Below are positions 37,120 through 50,520 of a stretch of DNA of 64,000 nucleotides, piece by piece (position 1 is the stretch's first letter; each line of letters begins with the position of its first letter). The DNA lies in NCBI GenBank assembly GCA_950295325.1, contig OX485805.1, forward strand, positions 11,282,501 to 11,346,500, written 5' to 3'. Position numbers and translations under genes: made by a program. Origin of the DNA: Polytrichum commune (lineage: Eukaryota; Streptophyta; Polytrichopsida; Polytrichales; Polytrichaceae). Under the pieces are notes generated by a model. That model saw nothing but the letters and a program-made list of their open reading frames with translations, ran no database searches and was not told the origin of the DNA.

Positions 37120-39528
37120 CGCAGGCGGGGGGGGAGCAACAATCGGAAGTAGAAGCCACGACCGGTGTCCTCAACTAACCTAACTCACTAACCACGCACA
37201 AAATCCTCGCCACTCTAAGTAATCACTAATACGATACTAATTACACACTAATGTGGTCCACGCGGTAATTAGGTCACTAAAACGTGCCACTAATGGGGTC
37301 GACAGAGAATCCACAGAGAAGCGCGTGCGGGTGTTCGCAAGAGCGGGCAGTCAAAAATTTCAGGCTCCTGTGCCCTAAGCTTGCCACGTGGCACAAATCA
37401 GGCCCTCTCCCATTTCGCTGCAGCACTTTTTGGTAGGATTTTCTGTAGGAAAGGGAATGTAGCTTTTGGTCATTTTGGAACCTTTATCTCCTTTTAATCT
37501 ATGTCCACAAGGAAAAGGTTTTTAAAATTAAAAAAATAAAAAAATAAAAAAATGAATGCCAATATTTGTCAATTAACTTTTGTAGGGCTAATAGACTTAA
37601 CTATGTACATTGCCCACACTTACTACTGGGTGTGGCCAATGAACGATCAAACTCCGTTTATTGGCACCAATGAGTTTGGGGTTTGTTACCGTACTGGATA
37701 CTCCTTCTCCATAATACCTAGTTAGAGCCTATCATTTAAACAATAGACAATTATATTTCTCTTATGTTGTATCTAGTTGTTGTTGTTGGCAAAGAGTGGT
37801 GGACAAAAACCCCACGTTGGTGAAAGTTGTTCACTAGCCGTGCCCACCACTCTGTGTGGGGATGGTATAATTTGTAAAAGGATGGGAAAAACCATCAGAT
37901 GTTTGAAAGTGAGTTTTGTCTTTAAATGTCCATGTTGTCAACTAAATAATATATTTCAATCTCAAAAGACAACATGATAGTAAAACAAACGTATGTTTTA
38001 AAGGTCAGATATAATGTTTTCTAGATTTGAGAAAGAGTGTGCACATTAATATATGCAAGTCATAAGCAAACTAGGCGTGGATTAGTATTTTATTTTATTT
38101 TGGTCAAGAAATGACACTTGTGATCATTTGATCAGTTGGAGCCTCTTCAAAGGAAACGTGGAAATCAAATCTAGGCATGGACTTGCCCAATCAGTCTTGA
38201 ATGTATTGTAGTCTATCATTGAGGCAATTGACTCTCATGCATGTACTGCATTTGGTTTTAAGTTATTTTAATGTTTTAAAGTTATGAATGTCTAAATTAT
38301 TCCATGTGTCTTTTATTGAGGATTAAAACAACAACTTAACTTGTCAAGTGAATCTTAATGCAATGATCATATAATAATTAACATTAGGCTAGAAGGGCGC
38401 AGGCACAATTAAGTACACAACTTTGTTACCCCACATAGGTTTAAGTGAAAGTGATTTAAAATTATATACTAATTTTGAGTTTGTGAAGGAAAAAATCATA
38501 AACATTTTTAAAAACACGTTGCTCTACAAAGCCAAGCAATTAATGTTTATAATTTTTTTTCAAGAAAAGTCTACATATTTTAGAAGATAGTGCCAGTAGT
38601 GTGCAAGTAGATATATTGAGCACGTAATTGTCTAGAATTTATTTAATACATGATAAAATTACATTAAATTTATGCTATTCTACAATATTAAAATTTTCAT
38701 GGTGCCCTCAAGTTTATAATGAATGCAAGGAATATGGAAAAAATCCAACTTCAAAATATTTAAGGTCATGAAATATACGTCCATAACCAGATTTAGATAT
38801 TACCTTTTGAGCAGTATTTTTAATGATAAGTTCAGAAGAACTCATCTTGATATTCTATATTTGAGTACCTAACACAATACTAAAGGGCACCATGCAAAAG
38901 AATCCAATTTAAAAAACACTTTGCTATTACTTTTAGGCATTTGACCAAAAATAATTTATGGTTTTAATATAGCAGAGCATTTTTTTTTGTATACTTGATT
39001 GTGCTTGTTCATATAAACTAGAAAAAATAAGCAGCTAGTCATAACAATGCTTTGCCTTAGTATTATCTTGCATGCATGGCCATTCCTAGTTGGTTGTTTG
39101 ACTAAAACCAAACTTTGGCCCATTTTAGAGACCACATGACTCCAACAATCACTTATAACTGGACTCCACTTGAAGAACGGATCATTATTTTCATCATATG
39201 TGGTTGGCTGCCAAACTTTGGCTCATTTTAGAGACCACCCACTGTGTCTCTTCCCACATATCAAAGCCAATAAAGTGCCTACTACTATGTATTTTTATCT
39301 CAATGAGTTAATTTATATCATCTACAGTTTACCGTAGGAAGGCTTGGTTGTTAGTGGGGGGTTGGCATGAGATAAAGACGGCCATGGCAAAACCCATTGA
39401 ATCAAATTCCAATCTTGGCGCATGATCAACTCCATGTTCCCAGGACCAAGCGTCTGGACCTATAAGTAAAAGACCAAAGGAGCAACATAAGTTACTTCAA
39501 GATGTGAAATTTCATGTAGTCTTGAGTA
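37120..39528. other. Promoter of the EamA gene, then AT-rich intergenic DNA
   Basis: 37120-37440 is the upstream region of the transporter. Further on there is an A-rich tract (37526-37552). A 28-bp direct repeat (CCAAACTTTGG, then C/T, CATTTTAGAGACCAC) lies at 39108-39135 and 39211-39238. No gene is supported. Confidence 0.6.
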
Positions 39529-39728
39529 CACTACACTAAGCATCTGGTTAGGTGAGTGTGATCCACACTATCCCCCCATTAACTCACACTAAATATCTTA
39601 CAATCACTAGGTGGTAAATACAAGAGATGTCACTTGCCATTTGATGCTACATATAAGTCAGGTAGACCACTCTAATTAACATGGCACACGAGTCTTAATG
39701 TGACACTAAATAAAATGTTTAGTATAGA
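39529..39728. mobile_element. Diverged MITE of the CACTAAATA family
   Basis: The left end TACACTACACTAAGCATC and the right end GACACTAAATAAAATGTTTA are imperfect inverted repeats of each other and resemble the element at 15633-15848. The length is about 200 bp. Confidence 0.5.
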
Positions 39729-39901
39729 TCCAACTTAAAAGTTAATTGGAACACGTGATTTAAGTGAAGTCAAGTGATGTTAAGTTGAATCTCGATCTTA
39801 TCTAAACATTATTGGGTGTTGACCTTGGAGGACGGCCTTTAAGAAGGGCGTACGATGCACTTGTAGCTAGTATTGAAAAGCCCAATGTGCATATACTGTT
39901 C

Positions 39902-40010
39902 TCCCTCTTTAGTATAACACGTTTGGGAAACACACAAAAAGTCATATTATCGAGGTGTCGTCTTGTCATTAATATGACAAATGGCGTAAAGTCGTCATAT
40001 TATTGAGGGA
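39902..40010. mobile_element. Short pogo/Tc1-like non-autonomous element
   Basis: TCCCTCTTTAGTATAACAC at the left end and GTCATATTATTGAGGGA at the right end are imperfect inverted repeats. The internal ATTATCGAGGTGTC is typical of ends of pogo-like elements. No coding sequence. Confidence 0.45.
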
Positions 40011-40497
40011 ATATGAAAACATAAGTAATATGAGCTTTAAAATATATACAACAAGTTTAAGAAATATAGATAATATGAAATAACAACTTATGATTCCAAA
40101 CAAATACAAATATTTTCAAGAACTCTTGAAATAAGAGTTTAAAGATTTATGGTGTTCCCTACCCAAGTTAGCAACTGTCATCATATCTAAATTCCCTACT
40201 GACTTTTGAAAACCATAGATTTCATTAACACCAAAATATTAAGAGTTCTCTAATAAGAAACTAGACAACAATGATGCATGGCGTTTAGCATCAAGATGTT
40301 GGTGATACTATATCACCTGTATACAAGGCAACATACTACGCAGGAGGCCACTCTAACCCTAACCATGTCCATTCTACATTGGTAACCCTAATTATCATTA
40401 AGTTCCCAATGATAAGTGAAGTTCCCAAGTAGTTCCCAAGTGAAAATCAATGTATTTTAGATGTACATAACATAGCTGAAAGGAATTTTAGCATTAG
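40011..40497. other. AT-rich intergenic DNA
   Basis: Nothing recognisable. Confidence 0.6.
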
Positions 40498-40657
40498 CTA
40501 CCTCTTTAGTATGACAAAACGGAGTTTCTACATCTCGCATTATCGAGTGCCGTAGTCGTATAAAAGGGGGAGCTTTGAACTAAAGAGTTTGGTCTCACAA
40601 AAATGTGTCCTAATATTGAGGGTGTCATATAAACAAGTGTCGTATTAACGAAGTTAG
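40498..40657. mobile_element. Second short pogo/Tc1-like element
   Basis: CTACCTCTTTAGTATGACA at the left end pairs imperfectly with TGTCGTATTAACGAAGTTAG at the right end. It shares the left-end core CCTCTTTAGTAT with the element at 39902-40010. Confidence 0.5.
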
Positions 40658-43600
40658 ATTGTATACCGTACAAGCATTAGAGATGAGACTGCACAAGCAT
40701 ATACACATACACAAAGGCATATGAACAATGCTTGAAGTGAGATGATCTCATGCTCTCATTACTTTGCCTTTTATTGCTTTCATACAAACAATATGAGATT
40801 ACTCTTATCCCTTCTCGGACTAGTTTTGTGGCCTTATTCTAACCTTATTGTTTCTCATGCTTCTTCCATTACATTTTTATTGACTACGATCAATCTAATG
40901 CTCTACCTTCTACAACTGCCACTATATGAATTATGATATAATCCACTTATGCCCCATCATTTGGATATGAACAAATCAATGATTGAATGTCATCTTTTAT
41001 TCTCATCTTTGGATACAATATCAACCCTCCATGCCTTCAAACTATTATAAGTGTCTCAACCCAAAGCTACATTATATTGGTTTATTTAAACTTTATCAAT
41101 CTTAAATGAAAAGTACTTACATGGAGTGCATTTGAGGACATCAAGTGCATGAATGTGATCTTTGAATCAACACAAATTTGCTTTAGGTGGTTTTGACTTT
41201 TCAACATTGTAGCCTCCATTCCATAGGAAATGAACAATTACGAAAACATTATGTTGGCCTTATAACGAATTTATTAATGATCCCAAAAAGCTTTGCGTTC
41301 TATTGCTTTACGTTTGCATAAATACAAATACTTAGATCAATCTTGGAAGTGTTCATGAGTACTTGAAGAAACATGATATCATGAACATTATACAAGATGC
41401 TCATAAGTTTTTGTCATAATTATGCTATACATAAGTGTCATGCGTAAGAAAAAATTACAATAGTAAAACTATTAGATATCATTATTTGTGGCAATTCTCT
41501 CTGTCATTGGCAACACCCCTGTTGTATTACAAAAAGTGTGGTGTGCTTGACTTCTACAACCCATTATAACTAAATAATCAGCCACATTGTGGTGAGGGGT
41601 GCGCTCAACTAAGCCTTAAGCTTTATACTTTGACATAATTTAATCGTTATGATTTGCAATTGCTAATCATTGGAGACAATTCTCAAGTCAATCGAACAAT
41701 TAGATACCAGTACATGGAGCTGAAAACACTTACAATATGACTAAATATCTTAGCATAAGAACCCCAAAACAACTATGGATGCACAAGTTCGAATGAAGAT
41801 AATAAAAGGTCAAAAATGTCATGTGGCACACGAGTTAATATTGAGTCTATGCCTTTCAAAATTCATAATTGTTCACTTTGGAGCATTATCACTATTGATT
41901 TTATGTTGCCATTGTCATTTTTTAATTTTATTTATTTATTTTTGCAAGTGTAACCATTGTAGTTTCATGCAATATTCACTTCAAGTTAGTTCATATTTAG
42001 GTTTTCATTAAATATAAAAATCACAATGCATACCTTCTAGAATTTCACATTGCACAAGATCATTTTTGGCATGCCCAAAACTTCATATGTTCTAGATACC
42101 AATGAAAGTCAAATGTTATAAAAATATATATCCTTTGTTTGGTATAATACATATTTTCTCTTTTAAGGTTTTCAATAGGCAACACTCTTATGAATTTTTG
42201 ATAAAGAAATGTAGCTTCATGTTCATGACATGCCAAAGTACCTTCTCTGCCCCACCCTATTGTAATCAAACCATGTTCTCACTACAACAAATAGTCCTAT
42301 TAGTGTGGCTCACAATAATTTTATAGAAACCGCATTAAACTTTAATTCATGCCAAATATTTAATTTAAAATTAGTGGGGACCACGTTATTTTTTCTTCCT
42401 AGGAAATTGATGTGGGTAACACTCTATTTCTATTCTACTTTTGATGTAAGGTCATTAGTTTATGTTATATAAGATGTTGGTCAAAATTTATGAGTGGAAG
42501 CATTTGAAGACACTGATGAAGAGAATCAAAACAATAAAAAACTTGAGGATTCGTTGGAGTCCATGAAGCATGCAATAAAAATGGAGAGGAAGGCATTATG
42601 TGTTGGCCGAACGTTTTGCCCAATGGGGGTCCGCAATTTGAAATGTAAGTTCAATGTATTTCTTGGTTTTGTCTCTGGTTTGTAATAAGTAATGCCCATT
42701 CCGAATTTGGATTCCACATATTTTTGATTTCGTGGTCTATTCCCAACCAAGATATGTCATTAGAGGAAAATGCAAGCATGCCTACATCCAACCTTGTTGA
42801 AACCGTTCACCACTTATGGCATGTCATGTCAGGCAACAACGGCATAGACTTGTTTGAGGCAATCATTTAATGATTTGGCCAAAGCTCTTGTTCAATAATC
42901 ATAATATTTAATTTTTTTGGAGAGAAGCATAACTGGAAGGGTTCCAAACAAGATGGTGCTCTTGCTTCATGAAGTTGGACACAAACTGTCCCCTAGAGTG
43001 TTTTCAAAAGATATAGATAGGCATGCCATGGAATTTCATAGTAGAGAGCCCCATTTGGAAGGAGAAAAATGTTTTGGTAGTGAAAAATGCAGATTGACAT
43101 ATGACATGGGGGCAAACAATGACTCCCATAGTCCTAAGTGTGTGAATTTTAGCATCCCCCAAACGTGCCCCCAAAAGGAGAGTTAGTGTGACCCTCATCT
43201 CCAAGGACAAATTGCAAAGGCAAATGCCAACCAAAATCTTTGGCACTTTGCACGCACATCACTAAATTCTAGAGTTGTATGTGCAGCAATCCATGTAGGA
43301 GTTGTGGCCTTTTGTAAGGCCAAAATTGGCACCTCCACTCCAACGTTGTGTTACGAAGGTCCATTCAAGTCAAAGAGGATGAAGAATGTTCATAGAACTT
43401 TTTGGTTTTGCCCTTGGGAACAAAAACAATGTGTTGATGGCAAGATTGAGTACTCTATCGTGCTTAGTGTTCATGTGCCTAATGTGTGGCCTATGAAAGG
43501 GAATACCAATCAAATTGCCACTAAGTTGTCTATTTTGGAATATGGAGGATTTGAAATTGCTCATTTTGGAGGTCACTGAGTGCTCCATCATTGTGGACCT

Positions 43601-46470
43601 AGTGCAAAGCACCCAACAATTCGAGATGAGAAGGTTGTCCATTATAGTCCCCCTTTGGAACCTTGCTTGGTCGTTCTCAGTGGTTATTGTGGACAAGATG
43701 GATTTGTCAGCTCCTTTGGATGGTAGGATCTATGTTGTTTACCATCGGGATAACACCACCCTTAATGAATGTTAGCATTCACACTTAGCACGTATCCTAG
43801 ATGCTTCTATACATGTTTTCTTAAGATGCATAGCTGCAACATTGGTAGGGAAACCCTATGTTTTATGCAAACACATGTATAATTTTTGTTTTGTGGTGTT
43901 GCATGTAGATGAGGAAGATGATGACTTCATCTACAACAACACTTGAGTCTTGCTTCCTTGTAGAATATTCTACGGCATGACCCTATGATTTAGTTTGCAA
44001 TAGATATTAGTGGCAAACATTTCATACTCGTATAATAGTTGAAGACATTATCATTGGTTTTTGGGATACACACCAATTTGTAATATATAAAGGCATATAT
44101 TAAATGACTATATTTTGATGAATACATTTGTGTGCAGAAATGATCCATATTTTTGTGCTACATTCATTAAATTTAGTTTTTTCTAAATTCAATAAACGTG
44201 CTTGTATGACATTATCCAATTGAGTATGGAAGGTGGGTGGGGCTGGGAATCTATCATGTAGTATACGGAATCTATCCCATGGTTATTCTCTCAATTTATT
44301 ATATTATATTATTGTAATGGAATGGTTGGTGACAACTAAATAATGTTCAATGATGTTAAACTTGCACACCAAAATCCACACAATATGCACCTTAGCCAAA
44401 GAATATGCTTCCTTAGCCTATAGTTGTTCCATTGTGTAGCTGCCGAGTTTTGTCAAGCAGTTTGGGAAAACCATTTGTGGGGCAACTTGAAAATGGAATA
44501 TTCATAATGGTAGAGTTCAAAAAACTGGGCACATATTTCAATCAATTGTGGGCTACCCCAAATATATCTAGATAGCTCTATATGTAAACATGTATATCCT
44601 CCAAAATTAAGCCTACAAGGTCTGCTCATGATATAGCTTCACTCGCGGACTACTAGGGCACACTCCATGTGTAATCCAAGTGAATAGGGGATGGAATATT
44701 CAATTCGGTGTGAACAAAATTAGTATGGGAGAATGTTTTCAAAATGACCCCGTCAATTTATCTCTCAATGAAGTTGAAAATTTTGTTGCTAAAAAATATT
44801 TATTTTCATGAATAATACTAAAGTATTTTCTTCATCTTTTTTGTTGTCAATGGAATTGGCCATGTTGTTATTTTCGGGACTTGCCGCCCGCCAATCCATA
44901 TCCTCATCACTTCCCAAAGATTGTATGTCATAAGCCATCATGTTCCGCCTTAAGCGCATGAGTGCCGGAAGTAAAAGTCCTAAGTGGGGCCTGGAGTTTG
45001 TTGTAATAGGTGTGGAATGTCTCGACAACGCCAAAACGTTGCATTTTGATCTTATGAATGTGGGCTATAGTGGTGTATTCAACGAGATCTTGAACCACGC
45101 AATGTTGGACGGCCACGGACTCCCTCAACTTGTAATTTTCATGCGAGAACTCCATGACAATTTTAGACATGTGCTATGATCGAGCCTTTGTGATCAAGGT
45201 GTGCACCTTCTTGTCACATTTAAAATTCGTGTACGTGAAGGGGTTGAAAGTTCCATGACCCCAATTCTCAAAACCAAAATATTTTTTTACTAGTTGGGTA
45301 AACAAAATGGCAAGGGAGGTAATTCTTTTGGCAATGGATTCTTTTGGTATCAATTAGCATTTTGTCCTATTGTCTCTGAATGGCAATCACCCACCTCCAC
45401 TTGGTCTTGGCCTCTTGCTATTTAAGCTTTGCAATGGGGTTGGATACTGCACACAAGCTGTTAAATCCATTCTTCTCCAACTTTGTTATGCGTGTGCTTA
45501 TGGGCCATGCCATTTGTAGTCTACCTCTTTTGCCACCACCTTTCACATCAAGAAATGTATGATCATTAATTAAATGTTTTAATCTTTTGTTTACTTATGT
45601 AATTTCTCTTAGAATTCACCCAAAGGCAATAGAATTTTTTGCAAGCGTCACGGCCTTGAATGGTCCAATAGAAATCTATTTAAGTAACTCCATCGGTTGG
45701 GAATTTACTCTCTCAAATGTTAGGTAGCCCTTTGGATGTGTTGTTCTCGCCCACGTGGATGTTTTATTTGACTTCTTCCATCTCATCATAGTTGCCAATG
45801 GCCTTAAGGCAATATAAAGTAGAAAAAATAAATCCAAAAGCCAAATCTGAGAGAATAGGTGCAATACCCAAATAACAAAATGGATGGAAATTAAAATAAT
45901 GGATCAAGTTTTAAATCTAAGGATAACATACTAGTGATGCAAAGTGAGAGATAGAGATAAAATTGATGCCAGTGAGAGTATATGGGGGTGTATTGCAAAT
46001 ATTCTGTACAAATGTGATGCCAATGCATGGTAAAAGAAGTGGTAAACATGAATAATAATAAGAAGACATTACACATTTAAATGCAAGTGATTACAAAATG
46101 ACACATACCATCCAAACATCAATGTCATCTAAACGACAATGTAACATATAATCAAATCAAATATAAAATCAAATGCAATATAGCTTTCAATCCTAGCCAA
46201 AACTCAATGTGATCTAAAACTCAATGCCATTCAAAATTCAATGTGATCTAAGGTCAATGAAAACATGTTAGCCTCATTACAACCAAAATGTCTTATTTAA
46301 GCTTTACCCCCAAACAATTATGATATTGTGTTACAAATGAACAATCCAGTTGTTATTTAGAATCCTACAATTTTATGTTCGCTTTACTAAAAGAATCGGC
46401 ATCTATTAAAACACATGCTATTGGTCATTGAAAAAATAAATAACAAACTATAGCAACTACAACAATAGAT
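40658..46470. other. AT-rich intergenic DNA; possible decayed transposon frames
   Basis: The short frames at 42494-42685, 42917-43186, 43304-43579 (+) and 44789-45170 (-) have protein-like stretches but no family that I can name, and each is closed by stops. They may be remnants of a transposon gene. No feature is firmly supported. Confidence 0.4.

Positions 46471-46512
<42 letters not shown>
46471..46512. repeat. CAA trinucleotide microsatellite
   Basis: About 13 uninterrupted ACA/CAA units followed by AGTAGCAAC. Confidence 0.9.
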
Positions 46513-46559
46513 GTAGCAACCCCTACACTAGATGCAAATCTCTTGGATTCAGGAGTAGA

Positions 46560-47050
46560 CCTAAGATTGTATAATTTATGAGCAAATCATCAGACATATG
46601 AAGGATATAAGATGCACATCTATTAACAAATCCTCTCACATAAGAGCGGATCTAAGCTTCCAATATATGAGCAAATCCTCGGACTCAAGAGTGGACTTAA
46701 GCTTCAAATAATATGAGCAAATATTTGAATATAAAAATGGATATAAGCTTTAAATCTATTATAAATCCTTGATTTCAAGTGTAGACTTATGTTTGAAGAT
46801 TAATAGCAAAGCAATGAGAAAAATTGTGAGTAAATCCTTGGATCCAAAATTGGATCTAAGCTTAAAGATTATGAGCAAATCTACGAGCAAATCGTTAGAC
46901 TCAAGAGTGGAACTAGGCTTGAAGATTAAGAACAAATATGTGAGCAAATCCATGAATAAATTCTCCTACCCAAGAATGTGACTAAGCTTGAAGATTATGA
47001 GCAAACTTTTGGACTCAAGATTGGATCTAAACTTGAAAAATATGAGCAAA
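46560..47050. repeat. Degenerate tandem repeat, 45-bp unit
   Basis: About nine copies of a unit like GAGCAAATCCTCGGACTCAA, then GAGTGGACTTAAGCTT. Clear starts at 46672, 46717 and 46762 are spaced exactly 45 bp; others are offset by insertions. One frame is open for 70 codons (46769-46981, +) and reads as a 15-residue repeat (SKSLDPKLDLSLKIM). It could be a minisatellite or the remains of a repeat-protein exon. Confidence 0.7.
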
Positions 47051-47683
47051 TGTAAGAGCAAAACTAATATCAATGCAAATATAAGAAGAAATCTATCACA
47101 GGGAACATAGGAGCTTTTTCCTTCAGGAAATAAGTAAATATATTTCTTGTCTCTTTCCCACTTCATCCTATTGAAGGGTACATGGCAAAAATTGGACCAT
47201 TACCACTTCACTAAGTAGGAAAACAAACTCAATATCTCCTTGAGGAAAACTTATAAAGAAACACCTCCAGGAAAATTCAAAGGTGAATACCCCAAGGGAA
47301 TCTATAGAATTTATACATGAAGGAAAATTTATAAAGAAACATCTCCAGAAAAATTGCAACACTCTGCCACACTCTTCAAGATAGGAAGACAGCAAGCATC
47401 TACCAAAGGTGATGGAGCTCTATTCACATGATTGTGAATTACAAGATACAATTGAAAATTATAAAGAAGCACAACTTTGACGATGAATGTCATGAACACT
47501 ATTCTAAGTAATTCATGTACACAATTTACAATGTTACTCCAAAAAACTACAACACTATTGACTTACAGAAGCTCCACAGTTATAAACATATTCTCAACCT
47601 ACATCACAAAAAATGAACAAAGGGATCAAAACTTAAATAATTCTTAACTTTCATCAAAAGCATTTCAAAAGAGTTGTCTAAAG
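47051..47683. other. 3' flank of the zinc-ribbon pseudogene
   Basis: AT-rich. Two near copies of a GGAAAATT(C/T)ATAAAGAAACA-like stretch occur near 47245-47345. No gene seen. Confidence 0.5.
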
Positions 47684-49551
47684 TCAAAACCTACCATGCA
47701 TGAGAAACTTGCCCACACTCCTGACTGCCTCTTCATCACTCATGCCCTTGATGTTTGTGAAAATGTTTTTCTTTTCAACCACATTTTTGTATTTCATGAA
47801 CTCCCTGATCTTTGAGTACATATCATCCACATCATTGTAACCAAGAGTTTCCATGACGAGCTTCTCAACAACAGAGAATGGCAGGACCATCTTTCTCTTT
47901 GCCAATGGTGATTTAGAAATTCTCCCATAAATGCGCTTTGAAGCTCTACGTGTTGCTTGCTGCACAACAACAACTCAGGCAATGAGAATAATTAATGTTT
48001 TATGATTTAAAAAATTTAATTAACTCAAACATAAACTAGATCATTTGGACTAAAACAATTTCTAATAACTCAACCTTAAACATACCAGATCACCAGCTTC
48101 TTCACTTTTCTCAACCAAGTTTGAACAAACTTCAATCTCCATCTCAGTTTCTTTGAATGGCTCATGCAATGCAATAAGCTACATGCAAATAAAAGAATAA
48201 AAATGTTAGAGTATTCAACAACCTAGAGATAAGGTGGCATATAAAAGAATAAAAATGTTAAAGTATTCAACAACCTGGAGATGAGGTGGCGTTGTTGGCA
48301 TCGAATCCATTTGCTCATCAATTACAGCTCTGGCTTCATCCTGTGAGTCAACCTACACAGGACCTCATAAGTTAGGCTAGGGTTTAGAAGAAACACAAGA
48401 CTTTTTTTATTTGACTTTTCAAATTCCAAATTCAATGACATTAGTGAAAGGAAGGACTTACCACATGGTTCACAACACTACTTCGATCCTTCACCTTGAG
48501 CTTCTTCTTTGCATAATGGAGCATCTCCTTGATGAGGTCATAAATTTCTTTGGCTTGCATGTGGTATGTGGTAGATTTAAAGTTCAATGCAGCCAACTCA
48601 AACTTCTTGTCTTCAATCAAATATTTTAATGCACCAGAGACCTCTTCATCTCTCAAATTCGGAGGGTTTGAAAAAAAATCAAAATCCATCAATCAACCTT
48701 TGATGATGCGCATGTTCGTCATCAATGTGAGGTATTGTGAGTAGAATTGATGTCGGAGGAATTCTTTATCGTACAACTTTCCAGATTCCCTATATGTTGC
48801 CGGTGGCGGTTTGAATATTTGTTCATAGCTGGGAACCTCAAAATACATGCATGGTTTGTCTGATGAAGTCCGAGTCCCATTGAGACGGAAAGGAGGGTGC
48901 ACAAATGTTGGTTGACACTTTTCTCTTGCCACATCTGCAACAACATAACAACACATAGTTAGCAATACATAATACATACATCATCACAAAATTCATTGTA
49001 TACAGATCATTAAGGAAAAAAATCATTTGACCTCTCAAATTTTCACCTGGTGTATCATTTGAATGTGAAGTTGTGAATTTTTTTTCTGGAAAATTGATCG
49101 TTCCACCAACAGGAAGCAACATCGAGGGTAAGCCCAAGGAATGAAGCTTCATGTTATTTTCTCGGATATGCTCATTTCTTTGCTGAAGGTCAAATAATTG
49201 CACAAATGCATTCCTAAAGATCAAGTATTAAAATGAAACCTGTTGACTGCTCTGAAATCTCAATGACTTGTTTCCTGGACCTCAAACTTGGTGGCATATT
49301 CATTGCTACATGTTGCTTCTCCTATTTGCGATTTCCCTTATACTTAGGATTTGTTCTCGTTTTTAAGCCGAGAGATTCCATCATTGCATTGTTCCTCTGT
49401 ATATATTTAGATTCCTCTGATGTTCATAATCGTTCATTGTTTGCTCTGGAGATGTCTTAAACTTCCGAGGACATCCACAGAAAGCACAAAACCTTGCTTG
49501 TGAGAGGCCAAAAGGCTCTAAACACCTTTGACAATCATCCCCTGTCACCAT
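47684..49551 (-). pseudogene. Zinc-ribbon protein gene of unknown family, with one frameshift and one stop
   Basis: Six exons fit by splice site and phase: about 49551 down to the donor near 49309, then 49032-49213, 48462-48934, 48275-48352, 48086-48178 and 47684-47959. The N-terminus carries CQRC...CAFC, a four-cysteine zinc ribbon. Next come two related segments, NI..NNAMMESLGL and HIRENNMKLHSLGL. A 78-residue block (PTFVHPPFRLNG to MRIIK) and a basic C-terminal domain (KMVLPFSVVEKLVMETLGY, IREFMKYK) follow. There are two lesions. The frame slips by two bases in an ATATATA run near 49404-49412; removing one TA unit would rejoin the frames. A TGA interrupts exon 3 just after IIKG (about 48693-48695). 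Everything else is open and in phase, so the damage looks recent, or one lesion could be an assembly error. I recognise no domain; a transposon-borne host-like gene is one possibility. Confidence 0.65.
48189..48290. repeat. 52-bp tandem duplication across a splice junction
   Basis: ATAAAAGAATAAAAATGTTA, then GAGTATTCAACAACCT, is repeated with an offset of 52 bp. The second copy covers the 3' end and donor of the 48275-48352 exon, so the first copy in the adjacent intron contains a decayed duplicate of that exon end. Confidence 0.75.
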
Positions 49552-50019
49552 CGATGATAACTATTGCAATACGTGAAATGTTGAGTTAGTTTCATTCATA
49601 AAATTCTTGCATTTAGATGAATAAACCAAGTAGCTTGGAAAAATGAAGAAGTGTATAAATTCTGTATTAATGAGAACTATTTCAGAACGTATAAATATTT
49701 TCATGTTTTTTCTTCATAATTGTTGTTATTGTTGAAGCAAAACTCATTTACTTGAAATGACAATTCCAAAACGTGAACGCAAATTAATTTCATATGAGCA
49801 ATTTCTAACCTGGTTCAAGTTCAATCAAGCGACATCTTCACCGTAGTAGTCGTTCCTATCCAAGCACCTGCATAAAAAAAAAACGCACACATTAATCCGG
49901 CAAACAAGAGGAAGACACACATTAACCATAATTCAGAAGAGACTGGAAAAATGGAACTAGACTTTGCACAATGCGTGGAGATAGGCTGGAGCTTGTTATT
50001 CAAGAGACTTGTGCAAGAA

Positions 50020-50520
50020 ATTGTGCAGCCACAGCGCTGTTAGAATCGATAAGAAGAATTCACTACACGACAGGTGTATGCATGGCTAGAGCTGCTACAT
50101 AAGCTTCTTTGTTGGATGCAACGAGTAGAGATACGCAATATGAGAGCAATGCACCAAAATAACCAATGTCTACGGGAAGGATGAGCTACCTGCAAGAGCG
50201 CCTGTCTAAGAAATGGTGCAGCCACAACGCTCTGTTAGGATCGATAAGAAGAATCCACCACACGACAGGTGCATGCGCGGCTAGAGCTGCTACACAGGTA
50301 CAAGTTTAGAAAGATGTGCACTGCGACCATCTTCTTGTTGGATGCAACAAGCAGCAGTACGCAATATGAGAGTAATGCACCAAGATCACCAATCGCTGGG
50401 GGAAAAATATTGAGCTACGTGCAAGTGCATTGTGATAAGAAGAATTTGCCACACGACAGGTGAATGAGAGGCTAGCGCTTCTACACAACTATGCAATTAT
50501 ACATGAGGGAAGGATGAGCT
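50020..50520. repeat. ~190-bp tandem repeat, about 2.5 copies
   Basis: The marker GATAAGAAGAAT, then a CACACGACAGGTG-like stretch and GCTAGAGCTGCTACA, recurs at 50048, 50243 and 50433, spacings of 195 and 190 bp. Copies share GCAGTACGCAATATGAGAG-like and GGATGAGCTACCTGCAA-like blocks and differ by point changes. Confidence 0.75.
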
